Part shown: positions 62,688 to 64,000 of the stretch, piece after piece
How the letters are laid out: the number at the start of each line of letters is the position of its first letter
Numbering within the stretch: the first letter of the stretch is position 1
Source of the DNA: JBOZRQ01 sp050789255
GTDB lineage: Bacteria; Bacillota; Sulfobacillia; Symbiobacteriales; Symbiobacteriaceae
Direction of reading: 5' to 3'
DNA: 64,000 nucleotides
Assembly (NCBI GenBank): GCA_050789255.1
Contig: JBOZRQ010000059.1
Location: 1-64,000, forward strand
The notes under the pieces: model-generated
What the model saw: the letters and a program-made list of their open reading frames with translations, nothing else
Database searches by the model: none
What the model was told of the DNA's origin: nothing
Position numbers and translations under genes: made by a program

Positions 62688-62703
62688 GCGGCGAACCGTG
62701 CCA
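62688..62703 (+). repeat. Possible third, partial att-like site
   Basis: GCGGCGAACCGTGCCA matches the rlmH end (60564-60579) at 15 of 16 bases, then diverges before the stop codon. It could be a half site from an older event or chance. Confidence 0.35.
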
Positions 62704-62909
62704 ACGCGACAGATGCGAATGTGATATAGTTCGAATTGTGTCATCCACGGTGGGCCGTTCTTGGACCATACCTATCTCGTTCCATCACTGAGTGCTCTCG
62801 GCCCTTCCGAGACCGCCGATGCCCACCAAGGGTGCGTAAGGGCATCTACGGAAACACTAGGCGGACGTGTCACGAGTTGGTTCAGAGAAGACAAAGGGGG
62901 CATAAACAA

Positions 62910-64000
62910 ATGACGAAGCGCGGAGCAACGCTCGACCCCGGCTGGAACTTCGATAACAGCTATGCCCGGCTGCCACGGGTATTTCACTCCAGCCAGAAAC
63001 CGGCCCCTGTGAGCGCACCAACGTTAACCATCCTCAACCATTCGCTGGCTGAGTCTCTAGGGCTGAATGTCGAAGCGCTGCAGAGCACTCATGGCGTAGC
63101 GGTGTTTGCCGGCAACGAGCTTCCAGAAGGCGCTTCACCGCTTGCCCAAGCATACGCAGGGCATCAGTTCGGGCATTTTACCATGTTGGGCGATGGACGT
63201 GCGTTGTTGCTTGGTGAGCAGATCACTCCCCAGGGGGAGCGGTTTGATGTTCAACTAAAGGGTTCCGGCAGAACGCCGTACTCGCGCGGTGGTGACGGCC
63301 GAGCGGCACTTGGGCCCATGCTTCGGGAGTACATAATCAGTGAAGCCATGCACGCACTTGGCATTCCAACCACACGGAGCCTGGCTGTGGTCGCTACCGG
63401 TGAACCCATCAGGAGAGAGACCAGCCTGCCAGGTGCGATTCTTACCCGCGTCGCAGCCAGTCACATACGTGTCGGCACCTTTCAGTTTGCCGCACAATGG
63501 GGCTCCCCGGAGGACCTTCGAGCCCTGGCTGATTACACGTTGCAGAGGCATTTCCCAGAAGTGGCTGCGGACAAGGACCGCTATGTGCTGCTGCTTCGCT
63601 CGGCAATTCAGCGTCAGGCAGCACTGATCGCCAAGTGGCAACTCGTTGGTTTTGTCCACGGGGTCATGAATACCGACAACATGGCGATTAGCGGCGAGAC
63701 CATTGACTACGGTCCGTGCGCCTTCATGGACACCTATGATCCTGCAACTGTATTCAGCTCGATTGACATTCATGGGCGCTATGCATATGGCAACCAACCC
63801 AAGATTGCCGCATGGAACCTCGCCAGATTTGCCGAAACCCTCTTGCCCTTGCTTCACGATGACGAGTCCGTGGCTGTCAAAATGGCGCAAGAGGAGATTG
63901 CGGGGTTCACCAGGGCATTCCGCTGGGCATGGCTCTCCGGCATGAGGGCCAAACTGGGGCTCCGTAACGAAGAACCAGAGGATGAGACCCTGATCGGGGA
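62910..64000 (+). CDS. selO: Protein adenylyltransferase SelO (partial)
   Basis: Starts at the ATG behind AAAGGGGG and runs off the right edge after about 363 codons. YAGHQFGHFTMLGDGRALLLGE, then DVQLKGSGRTPYSRGGDGRAALGPMLREYI and GFVHGVMNTDNMAISGETIDYGP are diagnostic blocks of SelO (YdiU/UPF0061), a pseudokinase-fold enzyme that AMPylates proteins in redox stress. The C-terminus, including any end Cys/Sec, is outside the window. It appears intact as far as seen. Confidence 0.95.
   Translation, partial: MTKRGATLDPGWNFDNSYARLPRVFHSSQKPAPVSAPTLTILNHSLAESLGLNVEALQSTHGVAVFAGNELPEGASPLAQAYAGHQFGHFTMLGDGRALLLGEQITPQGERFDVQLKGSGRTPYSRGGDGRAALGPMLREYIISEAMHALGIPTTRSLAVVATGEPIRRETSLPGAILTRVAASHIRVGTFQFAAQWGSPEDLRALADYTLQRHFPEVAADKDRYVLLLRSAIQRQAALIAKWQLVGFVHGVMNTDNMAISGETIDYGPCAFMDTYDPATVFSSIDIHGRYAYGNQPKIAAWNLARFAETLLPLLHDDESVAVKMAQEEIAGFTRAFRWAWLSGMRAKLGLRNEEPEDETLIG

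Overview
This window is the chromosomal replication-origin neighbourhood of a high-GC, spore-forming-lineage member of the Bacillota. The gene order is the classic one: rpmH-rnpA-yidD-yidC-jag-mnmE-mnmG-rsmG-parA-parB on one side of oriC, and dnaA-dnaN-yaaA-recF-remB-gyrB-gyrA on the other. T-box leaders, a long-form SRP RNA, BofA and YyaC homologues and a WalRK operon fit Bacillota. The GC-rich codon use, many GTG/TTG starts and a LonC protease suggest a Symbiobacterium-like clade; that assignment is inference, not proof.

Layout. 1-360: the 5' end of a 16S rRNA gene runs off the left edge on the minus strand behind two promoter candidates. 372-5587 (minus): gltX with a Glu T-box, bofA, recR, ybaB, dnaX and the SRP RNA. 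5588-12411: tadA, a secreted protein, tRNA-Ser, serS, mtnA, and a serine pathway pair (class V aminotransferase, serA) behind an unusual T-box leader with two antiterminator/terminator modules. 12905-22060 (minus): gyrA, gyrB, remB, recF, yaaA, dnaN, dnaA. DnaA boxes lie on both sides of dnaA (20490-20652 and 22091-22458), so the origin looks bipartite. 22582-31244 (plus): rpmH to parB and a DUF4446 gene, with two parS sites directly after parB.

31407-47633: a YyaC-type protein, a TPR protein, a complete branched-chain amino acid ABC transporter (livJHMGF), an EamA exporter with an apparent AUA start, cvpA, a DUF951 gene, rpsF-ssb-rpsR, a YybS-like gene, rplI, lonC, dnaB and purA. 47691-47926: tRNA-Gly and tRNA-Thr. 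48004-52014: a frameshifted lipoprotein gene and three cell-wall hydrolases, two of them a divergent LysM/M23 pair. 52215-60586: a YpiB-like gene, a peptidase-MA protein, walR-walK-walH-walI, a murA whose catalytic Cys is Asp, and rlmH.

60566-62710 is the most accessory part. The last codons of rlmH and the bases after its stop recur as a 25-bp imperfect direct repeat at 62021-62045, and all three mismatches are synonymous wobble positions. The segment between holds a phosphoesterase and an acetyltransferase gene. This is the geometry of SCC-type elements, which integrate at the 3' end of rlmH. A lower-GC orphan gene and a possible third partial site follow, then selO runs off the right edge.
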